Below, one piece after another: positions 19,201 to 27,612 of a DNA stretch of 64,000 nt. Position numbers and translations under genes: made by a program. The number at the start of each line of letters is the position of its first letter. The first letter of the stretch is position 1. The stretch comes from JBEVOS01 sp044226655. GTDB taxonomy: Bacteria; Pseudomonadota; Alphaproteobacteria; Caulobacterales; Aquidulcibacteraceae. The DNA is taken from positions 744,001-808,000 of the forward strand of contig JBGAGO010000001.1 of the NCBI GenBank assembly GCA_044226655.1, written 5' to 3'. The notes under the pieces were generated by a model. The model searched no databases. It was not told the DNA's origin and worked only from the letters and a program-made list of their open reading frames with translations.

Positions 19201-19356
19201 CGGTTCGATTTCCCGGGCGATGCGGTCTTCTCGCTCTCCATCGAGAACCTGACGGACGAAGACCCGCCGCTCGTCGCGTCGAACTACAATTACGATTATA
19301 CGACGGGCAATCCGCTCGGCCGCGTCTTCGAAGTCGGCTTCAACAAACGATTCTAA
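16243..19356 (+). CDS. TonB-dependent receptor (large)
   Basis: 1037 aa outer-membrane receptor. A signal peptide (hydrophobic ALLTLGMWGGIAAPSLAQ) is followed by the TonB-box-like DDEIVVTGSYIRG. The plug domain includes TINLRGFGASRTLVLMNGRR and IEILKDGAAATYGSDAVGG. The rest is a beta-barrel ending in EVGFNKRF with the terminal aromatic residue used for outer-membrane assembly. GGGAGGG just ahead supports the ATG at 16243. The ligand is unknown: no siderophore, vitamin or glycan-use genes are beside it. A strong terminator follows. Confidence 0.93.
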   Translation: MSTGEKLRSRASMAALLTLGMWGGIAAPSLAQSASTTPSTSNDDEIVVTGSYIRGTPEDAALPVDVISAQSLQDQGSPTILQLVKTITASTSGLGESNRYNGGAGTATINLRGFGASRTLVLMNGRRLAESTQAAFQGGGADLNFVPTAAIGRIEILKDGAAATYGSDAVGGVVNFITRRDLDGFDVSTEYSAIQGSDGDFNTDLAWGMRNDRGNILLTFGYRHRSALDIHERDFALRSYQSPFFGGWSGATNPTAILGPNGANFGSGAIRDNGCEELGGQLTNTLTQPVRLGGTTTVDGASVAAAAQSATCRFQFSNFNDLVNQEDHFQLYGEANYELTDKLDLHFEAAWNRNDVPEQLISPSNLTTQYPTPLGAGGTSGATSTPGLNGQVNYFVPFNNPGLVDLYTTCAAPLTLTQCSDMSGATGVSFSKTGFRPVAFNGKPGGLRGADVQSIRSDSFRLSGGLSGDIGESGLHFDTALTFMETQSVVGTNDILVNNLSNALRGYGSSATNADKCTVAEMANPANQGNSAVGCYWYNPFTNGVAVSAVNNAANPYYRGNANPAVINQPGVIDALYGHYDTTITNRIFVADAVVDGGTGITLGGGDIAWALGGSLRYDQSIGDYSRYGNIDYSPCVDSVDDGVPTCSNPVGPLEFFGANSNFNVDRWVSALFGEVNFPILDNLEVTAAIRYERYGGGIGDTTNPKVSFRWQPVEWLAFRGSAGSTFRAPSQLIVTPGSSKGVANLGGQYRAVSTVNNPALQPETADTYSVGFIVELGGFQATVDYYHFSFEDQITLESSSAVYNAAFGTGAPQCAADPALLARFVFNGACASGGSTVLQTTINWVNGPPVETSGFDIRAQYDWDDFFGWGGTHVQIGAEATILEKYAVDRFPLLGAPGVTLRAAEDLVGRHDLLGSFYSYPEDRANVWFALDNGPFHARWQTTYRSGTEGASGQPTTYLRQTGANTYVTTPLGQSEDFVQHDVFFRFDFPGDAVFSLSIENLTDEDPPLVASNYNYDYTTGNPLGRVFEVGFNKRF

Positions 19357-19384
19357 GGTTCACGCACACTCCGTCTCGACTCGC

Positions 19385-19412
19385 CGGGCGGCCTTCGGGC
19401 CGCCCGAACTTT
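19385..19412 (+). terminator. Terminator after the first TonB receptor
   Basis: A perfect 9-bp GC stem (CGGGCGGCC with its complement) is closed by a stable TTCG tetraloop at 19394-19397 and followed by AACTTTAT. It lies 28 bp after the receptor stop and before the opposing TetR gene, so it may serve both directions. Confidence 0.8.
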
Positions 19413-19430
19413 ATCTGACGGTAGGTTTGC

Positions 19431-20663
19431 TCAGCGTTGCAGCAGGCCGAAGAGGATGGGCCTCGCGACCAGATCGACGACCTCATCATGCTCGACGCCC
19501 TTCACCCAGGTATCGAGCTCCGCGGAAGCCGAGAGCGAAACTTTCAGCATGTTCGCCGCGATCATCGGGTCCACGGGCCGGATCGAGCCGTCCGATACGC
19601 CGTCGGAGATCATCGCGGCGAAGCGGTCCGTGATCCGCTGGGCGCGTTCCAGCACATTGGCCTTCATCGGCTCGGGCAGCGCGCCGAGCGCCGCCGTGCG
19701 CAGCAGCGGGCCGTGCTTGGAGGATTGAAACGCCACCAGCGTCGCCACCGCTGACGCGAGCCGCGCGAACGCCGAGCTGTCCGACGCCATGGCGCGGCAT
19801 TGCACCCGTTTCAACAGCGCGTCCGTGCGTTCGAAGCACGCGACGACGAGCTCATCCTTGGTCTCGTTGTGGTGATAGAAGGAGCCCTTGGTGACGTTCA
19901 GCTCAGCAGAAATCTTCTCGACCGAGGCGCCACGATAGCCGTGCCGGTTGATGAGGCGCGTTGAGGCCACGAGGAACGCTTCCTGCCCGCTGTCGCGGCC
20001 GGCTTCGACCTCGGGCAGAGCGAGGCTCTGCGGCGGCGGGGGCCAGGCGGCGCTTTCCGCCGCCAGCCCGCCGGCGAGCACGTCAAGCATGCGCGCCGCG
20101 ATGCGCGGATAATCGTCGACATCATAACGATTGAGCCAGCCCACGCTCCAGAACACCTGCTCCAGCAGCAGGAAAGTGCGCGCATGGGCGGCTTTTCTAT
20201 CCAGCGGCTGGCCATCATCGTTCATCAAATCGCGCGCGCGCCGCACCATCCCGGAAAAGGCTTCGTTGACCTCGCTGAGGTGCGGCTCTTCCAGCGTGCG
20301 GATGTCGAGAAACGCCACCAGCGGCAGGCCCGATCCGGTCCGGCGCTCGCCGTGACGGCGCAGGAACAGCTCGATGAAATGCGCGATCCGCGCGCGCGGC
20401 TCCGGCAGCTGCGCGGCCTCCCGGATCATCGAGGTGATGCGTTCGATGCCCGCCAGAAAACAGGCCGCCGCGAGGTCTTCCTTTTTGCGGAAATAATAGG
20501 TGACGCTGGTCGTGTTGAGGCCGACTTGGGCGGCCACTTCGGCCAGCGTCATGCCGCGCACGCCCTGCCTGTTGAGCACGTCCGTCGCCGCGGCGATGAT
20601 CGCTTCGCGCTTCTTGGCGAACCTGCTTGTCGCCGAAGGCGCCGCAGCGCTGTTGCGTATCAT
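19431..20663 (-). CDS. Tandem TetR-family regulator (two TetR units in one chain)
   Basis: 410 aa, about twice the usual TetR length. A first helix-turn-helix spans residues about 18-66 (MTLAEVAAQVGLNTTSVTYY) and a second about 226-278 (ASVEKISAELNVTKGSFYHH). Each is followed by about 130-150 residues of helical ligand-binding type. Both units keep the [Y/F]-Y-[F/H]-x4-[K/E]-[D]-L pattern at the end of the DNA-binding domain. It is convergent with the first TonB receptor; the GT39 gene lies upstream in the same direction. Repression of a neighbouring receptor or lipid gene is possible but not shown. Confidence 0.88.
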   Translation of the reverse strand: MIRNSAAAPSATSRFAKKREAIIAAATDVLNRQGVRGMTLAEVAAQVGLNTTSVTYYFRKKEDLAAACFLAGIERITSMIREAAQLPEPRARIAHFIELFLRRHGERRTGSGLPLVAFLDIRTLEEPHLSEVNEAFSGMVRRARDLMNDDGQPLDRKAAHARTFLLLEQVFWSVGWLNRYDVDDYPRIAARMLDVLAGGLAAESAAWPPPPQSLALPEVEAGRDSGQEAFLVASTRLINRHGYRGASVEKISAELNVTKGSFYHHNETKDELVVACFERTDALLKRVQCRAMASDSSAFARLASAVATLVAFQSSKHGPLLRTAALGALPEPMKANVLERAQRITDRFAAMISDGVSDGSIRPVDPMIAANMLKVSLSASAELDTWVKGVEHDEVVDLVARPILFGLLQR

Positions 20664-20789
20664 CGAAGGGTCCCGCCGCCGCCCAGGCTGCGCTTCTCCC
20701 TTAGGCTAACGCGCGCGTCAAAGAAAGCGGCTGGCCCCGCCCGCCGCGCCGCCGCTCGCGGAAGAGGCGAATGGGCCCTTCGCGCCGGC

Positions 20790-22298
20790 CTATTCGCCAA
20801 TTCGGGCGGCGAAAGCCGCGTCGCGCGGCGCTGGCGCAAAGCCCTCCGCCAGCTCGAATATCAAGGGACGGGTCTCGCCGCCGCCAAGTTCGAGATCGCG
20901 CCGATCTAGCAGACGAAGGGCGCGGAAATCGCCGGTCACCTCGGGCGCGTAGCGCGGCTGCATTTGTACGACGAGCACGCGCGCGCCATCCTCTGCGCGC
21001 ATAGGCGCCACCGCCTCGGCGTGATTGCGCGCCTCGCCGCGCAGCACCCACATGCGCAAAGGCGGCCGCTCGCGCCAATCGCGCCAATAATAAGAGAGTT
21101 CGAAGAACAGCGCGCGGTGATCCGTCATCACGGCGCTGACCGGGCCGACCGCGCGCAGATGCGCCTGCGTGAGCGCCGCCGTCTCGCGCCAGCCGCGGCT
21201 GTCTTCGAGCGCATTGGCGAGGCCGCTGCGGTCCGCCAGCGCCGGCGACAGGCTCGCCAACGCGCCGAAACCGCCGAGCGCCAGATTGACCGCGGTGGAC
21301 GCAATCAGCGTCCGCGAGCGCGGGCCGGCGCTTGCAAGCTTGCCCGCGACCCAGAGCGTCGCGGCGGGGTAGGCGGTCGCGGCCCAATTCGCGTGTGCGT
21401 GGCTGAGCACGGCTTGAATGAGGATGACCACGAGCGGCGGCGCGGCGAACGCGATCAGCAGCTTGTCACGCACATCGAGCGCGCTTGGCTTTTCGCCGGC
21501 GCGCCAGAACAGCACGCCCAGCGCAGCGATGAAAATCGGGCCGGCGACCAGCGCTTGGCCGAGCAGGAATTCCAGGCCTTCGTCGGGATGGACGCCCACG
21601 CTGCCGCCCGCATTGGCGGCGGTGTGCGAAATCGTGGCGAAGCGGTGGAGCGCATTCCAGACGAGGTTGGGCGCCAGCAGCAGCAGCGCAACAGCGCCGG
21701 CCAGCAGCATGCGTCGGCTCAGCAGCGTCCGGCGCAGATCGGGCGCCCAGACCGCCGCCAGCACGGCGCAAGGTACGAAATAGAGCATCGCATATTTGGC
21801 CAGCGCGCCCAGGCCGAGCGCGATTCCCAGAGCCAGCGCCCAGCGCCAGGATTGCGTTTCGTGCAGGCGCCACAACGCCGCCAGCGCCGCCGCCCAGAGC
21901 GGCATCAGCAGGGCGTCCGTGGAAATGACCGAAGAGGACAGCCAGACCGCCGGCATGACCAGCCAGATCAGCCCCGCCCAAAATCCGGCCCAGACGCCGT
22001 ACATGGCCCGCCCGGCGGCGAACAACGCGACCGCCGCGCCGGTCTGCGCCAGGGGCGCAGCCAGCCGCACCGCCCATTCGCCGTCGCCAAACAGCGCCGT
22101 GGTCGTCGCGATCGCCCAGGCGATCAGCGGCGGCTTGGAGAAATAGCCCCAATCCAGCGTGCGCGACCAATACCAATATTGCGCTTCGTCGAATTGCAGG
22201 TCGAGCGGGCTCGCCATCAGCGCCGCAATGCGTAGCGCGAGCGCTGCAGCCGCGCACGCCGCAAACGCGCGGGTCGGAATGTCAAAGCGAGAGAGCAT
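20790..22298 (-). CDS. Membrane glycosyltransferase, GT39/ArnT-like
   Basis: 502 aa from the ATG at 22298. FDEAQYWYWSRTLDWGYFSK in the first periplasmic loop carries the Asp-Glu pair typical of the GT-C fold (dolichyl-phosphate-mannose/ArnT-like transferases), followed by PPLIAWAI and about ten membrane segments. The C-terminal 130 residues form a soluble domain. It would move a sugar from a lipid-phosphate carrier to an envelope acceptor in the periplasm; donor and acceptor are unknown. It is divergent from the second TonB receptor. Confidence 0.85.
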   Translation of the reverse strand: MLSRFDIPTRAFAACAAAALALRIAALMASPLDLQFDEAQYWYWSRTLDWGYFSKPPLIAWAIATTTALFGDGEWAVRLAAPLAQTGAAVALFAAGRAMYGVWAGFWAGLIWLVMPAVWLSSSVISTDALLMPLWAAALAALWRLHETQSWRWALALGIALGLGALAKYAMLYFVPCAVLAAVWAPDLRRTLLSRRMLLAGAVALLLLAPNLVWNALHRFATISHTAANAGGSVGVHPDEGLEFLLGQALVAGPIFIAALGVLFWRAGEKPSALDVRDKLLIAFAAPPLVVILIQAVLSHAHANWAATAYPAATLWVAGKLASAGPRSRTLIASTAVNLALGGFGALASLSPALADRSGLANALEDSRGWRETAALTQAHLRAVGPVSAVMTDHRALFFELSYYWRDWRERPPLRMWVLRGEARNHAEAVAPMRAEDGARVLVVQMQPRYAPEVTGDFRALRLLDRRDLELGGGETRPLIFELAEGFAPAPRDAAFAARIGE

Positions 22299-22506
22299 GA
22301 AGAGTTTGTAGGAGAACCTGCAGCTGCTTAGCCGTTCTGTGCCCCGGGCGCCACGCGCCACGGCGCCGTTGTGCGGCGTCATCGAACCTTTACCGAAACG
22401 AAATGCCTCCGTCTAAATCCGCGTTTACCCGGTCGCGCTGAGGGCGAGGGGCGAGGGCGGCATAGGCGCGCGCGCTCCCCGCAGGTTTCGAGCGGGGGTT
22501 CCGTAG

Positions 22507-24951
22507 ATGGATACGAGAAAACTTTTGGGCGGCGTCGCGTTGACGGCGCTGTCGATGTTGGCGCCGAGCGCGGCATTCGCGCAATCGACCGCGTCGCAGA
22601 GCATGGAAGATGAAGTCGTCGTCACCGGCAATCGGCGCAGCGTCGACGGCGCGATTTCCGCGGAAACCGCCTCCAAAGCCCGCTCCACGATCACTCAGGA
22701 ATACATCGCCACCCAGCCGACCGGCCAGACGATCCTGAACACGATCAATTTGGCGCCAGGCGTCAATTTCACGAACACGGACGGTTTCGGCTCCGCCGGC
22801 GGCAACCTCAACATCCGCGGCTTCGACGGCGCGCGTATTTCGCTGACGTTCGACGGCATCCAGCTGAACGATACCGGCAATTACGCGATTTATCCGAACC
22901 AGCAGCTCGATCCGGAACTGATCCAGCGCGCCAACGTCAATCTAGGCACGACTGACGTCGACAGCCCGACGGCCTCCGCCACGGGCGGCACGGTCAACTA
23001 TGTCACGGTGCTGCCGGATGAAACGCCCGGCCTCATCGTGCAGCCTTCTGTCGGCTCATGGGATTATCACCGTATCTTCCTGCGCGCCGATACCGGCGCG
23101 ATCGGTCCCTTCGGCACGACCATGTTCGGCGCCATCTCCGCGCAGGATTACAGCCAGTTCCTGGAAAATCCGGGCGATCTGAAGAAGCGGCAATATAATT
23201 TCCGTATCTACCAGCCGCTGGGCGACAACGGCGATTTCATCAGCGCGTCGTTCCACTACAACGAGAACCGCAACGACTTTTATCGTCAGGTGACGTTGGC
23301 GCAGTTCAACTCGGGCCAGCACCCGGTGAACCTCAACTTTTGCGATTTCAACGGATTAGGCTGCGGCCCGACGAACCTCACAAATTATCGCGGCATGTCG
23401 ATCAATCCGTCCAACACCGGCAATATCCGCATCCAATCGCAATTCTCGATTACGCCAAACCTGAAGATCACGTTCGATCCGAGCTTCCAATATGTCCTCG
23501 CGGATGGCGGTTCGGTGACGACTTTCAGTGAAACCGATCAACGACTGGCCAGCGCGGCGACCTCGCCTGTCAGCGTCAATGCGTCTTGCTCGGTCGTGAC
23601 CGGCAATATCGGCGTCGATCTCACCGGGGATTGCGACACCGGCGATTCGATGCTGCTCTTCCGGCCGAACATCACGAATACGCGCCGCTATATGGGCCTG
23701 CTGGGTCTCATCTGGGACATCAGCGATCACCAGCGCATCCGCTTCGGCTACACCTATGATTATGGCCAGCACCGTCAAACCGGCGAAGTGACGTTCATCG
23801 GCGCCGATGGCGAGCCGTCGAGCCCGTTCGCGGGCAAGGACGGTTGGGGCTCGCGCGTGCCGACCGCCGATGGCGGCTTCCTGCGCCGCCGCGACCGCTT
23901 CTCGATCGCGGAACTCTCGCAGTGGAGCGCGGAATATCGCGGCGACTTCTTTGACGATGCGATTACGCTGACGATCGGCCTACGCGCGCCGGAATTCACG
24001 CGCGAACTGAACAATTTCTGCTATCAGCAGCCTGGCCAATCTGATCCCATTTGCACCTGGGATCCGCTTGGCCCGCGCAATTGGACGGGACGCATTGGCG
24101 GGCCGATCAACGCCTCCGGCGGCGCGCTCAGCAGCGGCGCAGTCAGCTACATCGAGCCGCTGCATGCGACCGTGAAGTATGACGACATCCTGCCGAATAT
24201 CGGCCTGATGTGGCGCCCCGCCGAAGGCCATCAGCTCTTCTTCAGCTACGCCGAAGGCCTTTCGGCGCCGCGTACGGACGACCTCTATGGCGTGACCCTC
24301 GCGAACCTGCGGAAGATCGAACCGGAAACGACGCAGTCTTACGATCTCGGCTGGCGCTATCAGGGCTCGAATCTGATCCTGGCGGCGACGGCGTGGTACT
24401 CAAGCTTCGAGAATCGGATCGAACGTTCCTATGATCAGGACACGGGTGATTCCTATTCGACGAATATCGGCAGCGCCACGCTCTACGGTTTCGACGGCGA
24501 GCTCGGCATCGCGGCGACGGAAAATCTCTCCTTCGTCTTCTCGACGGCCTTCACGCACAGCGAAATCGCAGAAGACATTCAAACGGGCGGCAGCACCTTC
24601 ATCGCCACGCGCGGCAAGGAATTCTACGACACGCCCGGTTGGACCTGGGGCGCCCGCGCCTCCTACGACGTGGGTCCGTTCACGTTCGGCCTGCAAACCA
24701 AATGGGTCGACTCGCGCTGGACCAATCTCACCAACACGGAAGAAGTCCCGGCCTACCAAACCTGGGATGCGAACTTCCGCTGGGATCTCGGCCAGTCCTG
24801 GGCTAACCAAGAAACCTACATCCAGGTCAACGTCACCAACATGTTCAACGAGACCTATCTCGGCACGATCGGCACCAATCCGAGCGGCACCGGCAATCAC
24901 CAATATGGCGCGCCGCAAACCTGGGTGGTGTCGCTGCACACCGAATTCTAG
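22507..24951 (+). CDS. TonB-dependent receptor
   Basis: 814 aa. A signal peptide (LLGGVALTALSMLAPSAAFA) precedes MEDEVVVTGNRRSVDG, which looks like a TonB box, and a plug with GNLNIRGFDGARISLTFDG. The C terminus WVVSLHTEF ends in Phe as expected for a beta-barrel. It is unlike the first receptor in length and sequence, so the two probably take different ligands. The gene is followed by a textbook terminator and is divergent from the GT39 gene, with about 210 bp between the starts. Confidence 0.93.
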   Translation: MDTRKLLGGVALTALSMLAPSAAFAQSTASQSMEDEVVVTGNRRSVDGAISAETASKARSTITQEYIATQPTGQTILNTINLAPGVNFTNTDGFGSAGGNLNIRGFDGARISLTFDGIQLNDTGNYAIYPNQQLDPELIQRANVNLGTTDVDSPTASATGGTVNYVTVLPDETPGLIVQPSVGSWDYHRIFLRADTGAIGPFGTTMFGAISAQDYSQFLENPGDLKKRQYNFRIYQPLGDNGDFISASFHYNENRNDFYRQVTLAQFNSGQHPVNLNFCDFNGLGCGPTNLTNYRGMSINPSNTGNIRIQSQFSITPNLKITFDPSFQYVLADGGSVTTFSETDQRLASAATSPVSVNASCSVVTGNIGVDLTGDCDTGDSMLLFRPNITNTRRYMGLLGLIWDISDHQRIRFGYTYDYGQHRQTGEVTFIGADGEPSSPFAGKDGWGSRVPTADGGFLRRRDRFSIAELSQWSAEYRGDFFDDAITLTIGLRAPEFTRELNNFCYQQPGQSDPICTWDPLGPRNWTGRIGGPINASGGALSSGAVSYIEPLHATVKYDDILPNIGLMWRPAEGHQLFFSYAEGLSAPRTDDLYGVTLANLRKIEPETTQSYDLGWRYQGSNLILAATAWYSSFENRIERSYDQDTGDSYSTNIGSATLYGFDGELGIAATENLSFVFSTAFTHSEIAEDIQTGGSTFIATRGKEFYDTPGWTWGARASYDVGPFTFGLQTKWVDSRWTNLTNTEEVPAYQTWDANFRWDLGQSWANQETYIQVNVTNMFNETYLGTIGTNPSGTGNHQYGAPQTWVVSLHTEF

Positions 24952-24978
24952 ATCTCGGGTTTTCCCCCGCATCCTTCA

Positions 24979-25011
24979 CCGGCGGCTCGCAAGAGCCGCC
25001 GGTTTTGTTTT
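24979..25011 (+). terminator. Rho-independent terminator after the second TonB receptor
   Basis: A 10-bp stem, CCGGCGGCTC with its complement, carries a GCAA tetraloop (24989-24992) and is followed by TTTTGTTTT. It lies 27 bp beyond the receptor stop on the same strand. Confidence 0.93.
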
Positions 25012-25040
25012 CGCGCGCGCGATCCGCTAAGCGTCCGCGC

Positions 25041-26030
25041 ATGAGCGAGATTGAGCTTCCGCCGGAATGGGCGCCGCATCGCGCGATTTGGACGGCCTGG
25101 CCCTACATCCCGGAATGGGGGCCCAACCGCGATCCCGCGCGCGGGGAAATCGCCGCCATGGTCCGCGCGCTCGCCGAGCATGATGGCGATCGCGTGTTCC
25201 TGCTCGCCGCCAAGGGCGAGCCGCTGGACAGCGCCCGCGCCACGCTCGGCGATTGCGCGGAGATCGTCGAAGGCGTCTACGGCGACACGTGGCTGCGCGA
25301 CACGGGCCCGCTTTTCGTGCGCCGCAATGGCGCGCGCGCGGCCGTGAGCTTCCGCACCAATGGCTGGGGCGGCAAATACGACCTCGAAGGCGATGACCAG
25401 GTGGCGGCGGCCATCGCAGCCCGCGCCGGCGCGCCGCTCACGCGCTTCGACTTCGTGCTCGAAGGCGGCGCCGTGGAATGGGACGGCGAAGGCACGATCC
25501 TCACCACGCGCCAATGCGTGCTCAACGCCAACCGCAATGGCTGGACGCAAGCGCAGGCGGAAGCAGCGCTGACCGTAGCGCTCGGCGCCCGCCGCGTGCT
25601 CTGGCTGGACGAGGGCCTCGCCAACGATCACACCGACGGCCACATCGACAATCTCGCCCGCTTCGTCGCGCCCGGCCGCGTCGTCTGTCAGGCGCCGGTG
25701 AAAAACGATCCCAACGCTCAAGCGCTCGACGCCATCGCGCGCGCGCTTGAGGCCATGCGTGACGCCGAAGGCCGCAAGCTTGACGTGATCCGCGTGCCCA
25801 GCCCCGGCTTCGTGCCGGGCGAGGAGGGCGAGGCCGCACCCGCAAGCCATATGAATTTCGTCATCGGCAACCGCGTCGTGCTCGTGCCGATCTATTCCGA
25901 CACCGGCGATGACGCGCTCAAGGCGCTGGCGCCGCTCTTCCCCGGCCGCACGGTGCTGGGCCTCTCCGCCAACGCCATCCTCACCGGCGGCGGCGCCTTC
26001 CACTGCATCACCCAACAGGAGCCGGCGTAA
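25041..26030 (+). CDS. aguA: Agmatine deiminase
   Basis: 329 aa. It converts agmatine to N-carbamoylputrescine and ammonia. YGDTWLRDTGPLF, LEGGAVEWDG, DHTDGHIDNLARF and the catalytic cysteine in GGGAFHCITQQEPA (about Cys322) are the conserved blocks of the guanidino-group hydrolase fold. Start at the ATG at 25041; the 12-codon upstream extension is not family-like. Together with aguB downstream it gives the two-step route from agmatine to putrescine. No arginine decarboxylase gene is in the window. Confidence 0.95.
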   Translation: MSEIELPPEWAPHRAIWTAWPYIPEWGPNRDPARGEIAAMVRALAEHDGDRVFLLAAKGEPLDSARATLGDCAEIVEGVYGDTWLRDTGPLFVRRNGARAAVSFRTNGWGGKYDLEGDDQVAAAIAARAGAPLTRFDFVLEGGAVEWDGEGTILTTRQCVLNANRNGWTQAQAEAALTVALGARRVLWLDEGLANDHTDGHIDNLARFVAPGRVVCQAPVKNDPNAQALDAIARALEAMRDAEGRKLDVIRVPSPGFVPGEEGEAAPASHMNFVIGNRVVLVPIYSDTGDDALKALAPLFPGRTVLGLSANAILTGGGAFHCITQQEPA

Positions 26031-26035
26031 TTCGT

Positions 26036-26392
26036 TTGTGGCGTCCTGTCGGCCCCAAGGAACTCGCGCTCATCGAAGCGTCGGGCTGGCGCGCGTTCCC
26101 GCCGCGCCTCCCGGAGCAACCGATTTTCTATCCCGTGCTGAGCTTCGACTATGCCGAGCAGATCGCGCGGGATTGGAACTCAGTGCGCGATGACACCGGC
26201 CATGTGGGCTATGTCGTGTCCTTCGTCGTCGCGGACGAGGTCGCCGCGAAATACCCCTCGCAATCGGCGGGAAGCATCGCCCATCGAGAGCTTTGGGTGC
26301 CGGCCGAAGAGCTTGCGGCGTTTAACGAGGCGATCTCAGGTCAAATCGAAGTCGCGGCGATCTATCGCTCGGGGACGCGGGCGGAGAGCTAG
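26036..26392 (+). CDS. Conserved hypothetical protein, 118 aa
   Basis: 118 aa, starting at a TTG 5 bp after the aguA stop, so the exact start is uncertain. The N-terminal WRPVGPKELALIEASGWRAF and PPRLPEQPIFYPVL blocks and the HRELWVPAEELAAFN segment are conserved in small bacterial proteins often annotated as ADP-ribosylation/crystallin J1. I know of no tested function. No signal peptide or membrane segment. Its place between aguA and aguB suggests co-transcription, but this small protein is also found elsewhere, so the link with polyamines is weak. Confidence 0.75.
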   Translation: MWRPVGPKELALIEASGWRAFPPRLPEQPIFYPVLSFDYAEQIARDWNSVRDDTGHVGYVVSFVVADEVAAKYPSQSAGSIAHRELWVPAEELAAFNEAISGQIEVAAIYRSGTRAES

Positions 26393-26487
26393 CCGGCTCT
26401 TGCGAAAGAGTCGAACGATGCGGATATCACGCGCCTCGCCTTTCTCTCACCAGGGGAGAAGGACGATGGCGAAAGGGCTGGAGTAGT

Positions 26488-27324
26488 ATGAGCCGCACCA
26501 TCAAAGTCGCCGCCCTCCAGGCCGCGTTCGGCGAAGATCTCGACGCCAACATCGCCAAGGTGACGAAGCTCGTCCGCCATGCGGCTGCGCAGGGGGCGCA
26601 GGTGATTCTGCCGTCGGAGCTGTTTCAGGGGCCGTATTTCTGCACGTCGCAGGAAGAAAAATGGTTCGCGACCGCGCATCCCGCCGCGACCCATCCATGC
26701 GTGACGGCGCTCCAGCCGCTCGCGAAAGAACTGGGCGTCGTATTGCCGGTCTCGATCTTCGAGCGCGATGGCCCGCTCTTTTTCAATTCGATCGTCATCC
26801 TCGACGCGGACGGCGCCAATCTCGGGACCTATCGCAAGAGCCACATCCCGGATGGCCCCGGCTATCAGGAGAAATATTATTTCCGCCCTGGCGATACCGG
26901 CTTCAAAGTCTGGAACACGAAGCACGGCCGCATCGGCGTCGGCATTTGCTGGGACCAATGGTTTCCCGAATGCGCGCGCGCTATGGCGCTGATGGGCGCG
27001 GACGTTTTGTTCTATCCCACGGCCATCGGCTCAGAGCCGCACGATGCCTCGCTCGACACGCGCGATCCGTGGCGGCGCGCGATGCAAGGGCACGCTGTCT
27101 CGAACATCATTCCCGTCGTCGCCGCCAACCGCATCGGCACGGAGGCGAGCGGCCAGACCTTCTACGGCTCGTCCTTCATCGCCAATCATCGCGGCGACCT
27201 CGTCGCTGAGCTGGGCCGCACGGAGGAGGGCGTGGTGAGCGCCGAATTCGATCTCGATTTCCTCGATCGCCACCGCGCCGCCTGGGGCTTCTTCCGCGAC
27301 CGCCGCACCGAATTCTATCGCTGA
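26488..27324 (+). CDS. aguB: N-carbamoylputrescine amidase
   Basis: 278 aa nitrilase-superfamily amidase. The Glu-Lys-Cys triad is visible: Glu44 in LPSELFQGPYF, Lys117 in YRKSHIPDG and Cys154 in GICWDQWFPE. It hydrolyses N-carbamoylputrescine to putrescine, CO2 and ammonia, completing the pathway begun by AguA. The ATG at 26488 is preceded by GGAG. The 95 bp between this gene and the previous one holds a weak CTTTCTC...GGAGAAGG hairpin. Confidence 0.94.
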   Translation: MSRTIKVAALQAAFGEDLDANIAKVTKLVRHAAAQGAQVILPSELFQGPYFCTSQEEKWFATAHPAATHPCVTALQPLAKELGVVLPVSIFERDGPLFFNSIVILDADGANLGTYRKSHIPDGPGYQEKYYFRPGDTGFKVWNTKHGRIGVGICWDQWFPECARAMALMGADVLFYPTAIGSEPHDASLDTRDPWRRAMQGHAVSNIIPVVAANRIGTEASGQTFYGSSFIANHRGDLVAELGRTEEGVVSAEFDLDFLDRHRAAWGFFRDRRTEFYR

Positions 27325-27326
27325 GC

Positions 27327-27548
27327 ATGGACGCGCTGACGGCCTTCGGCCTCTTCGCCGTGACCGCGATGCTCGTCAGCTATGCGCTCGAAGCGCGCGC
27401 GCCGATCTGGATTCTCGTCTTCGCCGCCGCCTGCTGGCTCGGCGCGATCTACGGCTTCCTGCAGGGCGCATGGCCGTTCGGCCTGGTCGAGACCATCTGG
27501 GGCGGCGTCGCCGTGCGGCGTTGGCTGAAAGCGCGCGGCGCGCCATAG
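27327..27548 (+). CDS. Small membrane protein, 73 aa
   Basis: 73 aa starting 2 bp after the aguB stop. Two hydrophobic stretches (about residues 4-20 and 27-47), separated by the charged EARAP turn, suggest two membrane helices, with a basic C terminus (RRWLKARGAP). It resembles short alphaproteobacterial proteins of unknown function that contain a YGFLQGAWPFGLVE-like segment. Tight coupling to aguB suggests one transcript. Confidence 0.75.
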   Translation: MDALTAFGLFAVTAMLVSYALEARAPIWILVFAAACWLGAIYGFLQGAWPFGLVETIWGGVAVRRWLKARGAP

Positions 27549-27612
27549 CCCTGGGGATAAGTTGCGCGCGGGCGCGCCTTGCGCGATGCTGCGGCATCCG
27601 GGGGGAAGACAT

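Noticed and set aside
26440..26470. CTTTCTC...GGAGAAGG hairpin before aguB as a third copy of the four-hairpin repeat
   Set aside because: Only one weak stem is seen and none of the CCTCAG/CAGCTCC flanks, so it is not the same element.
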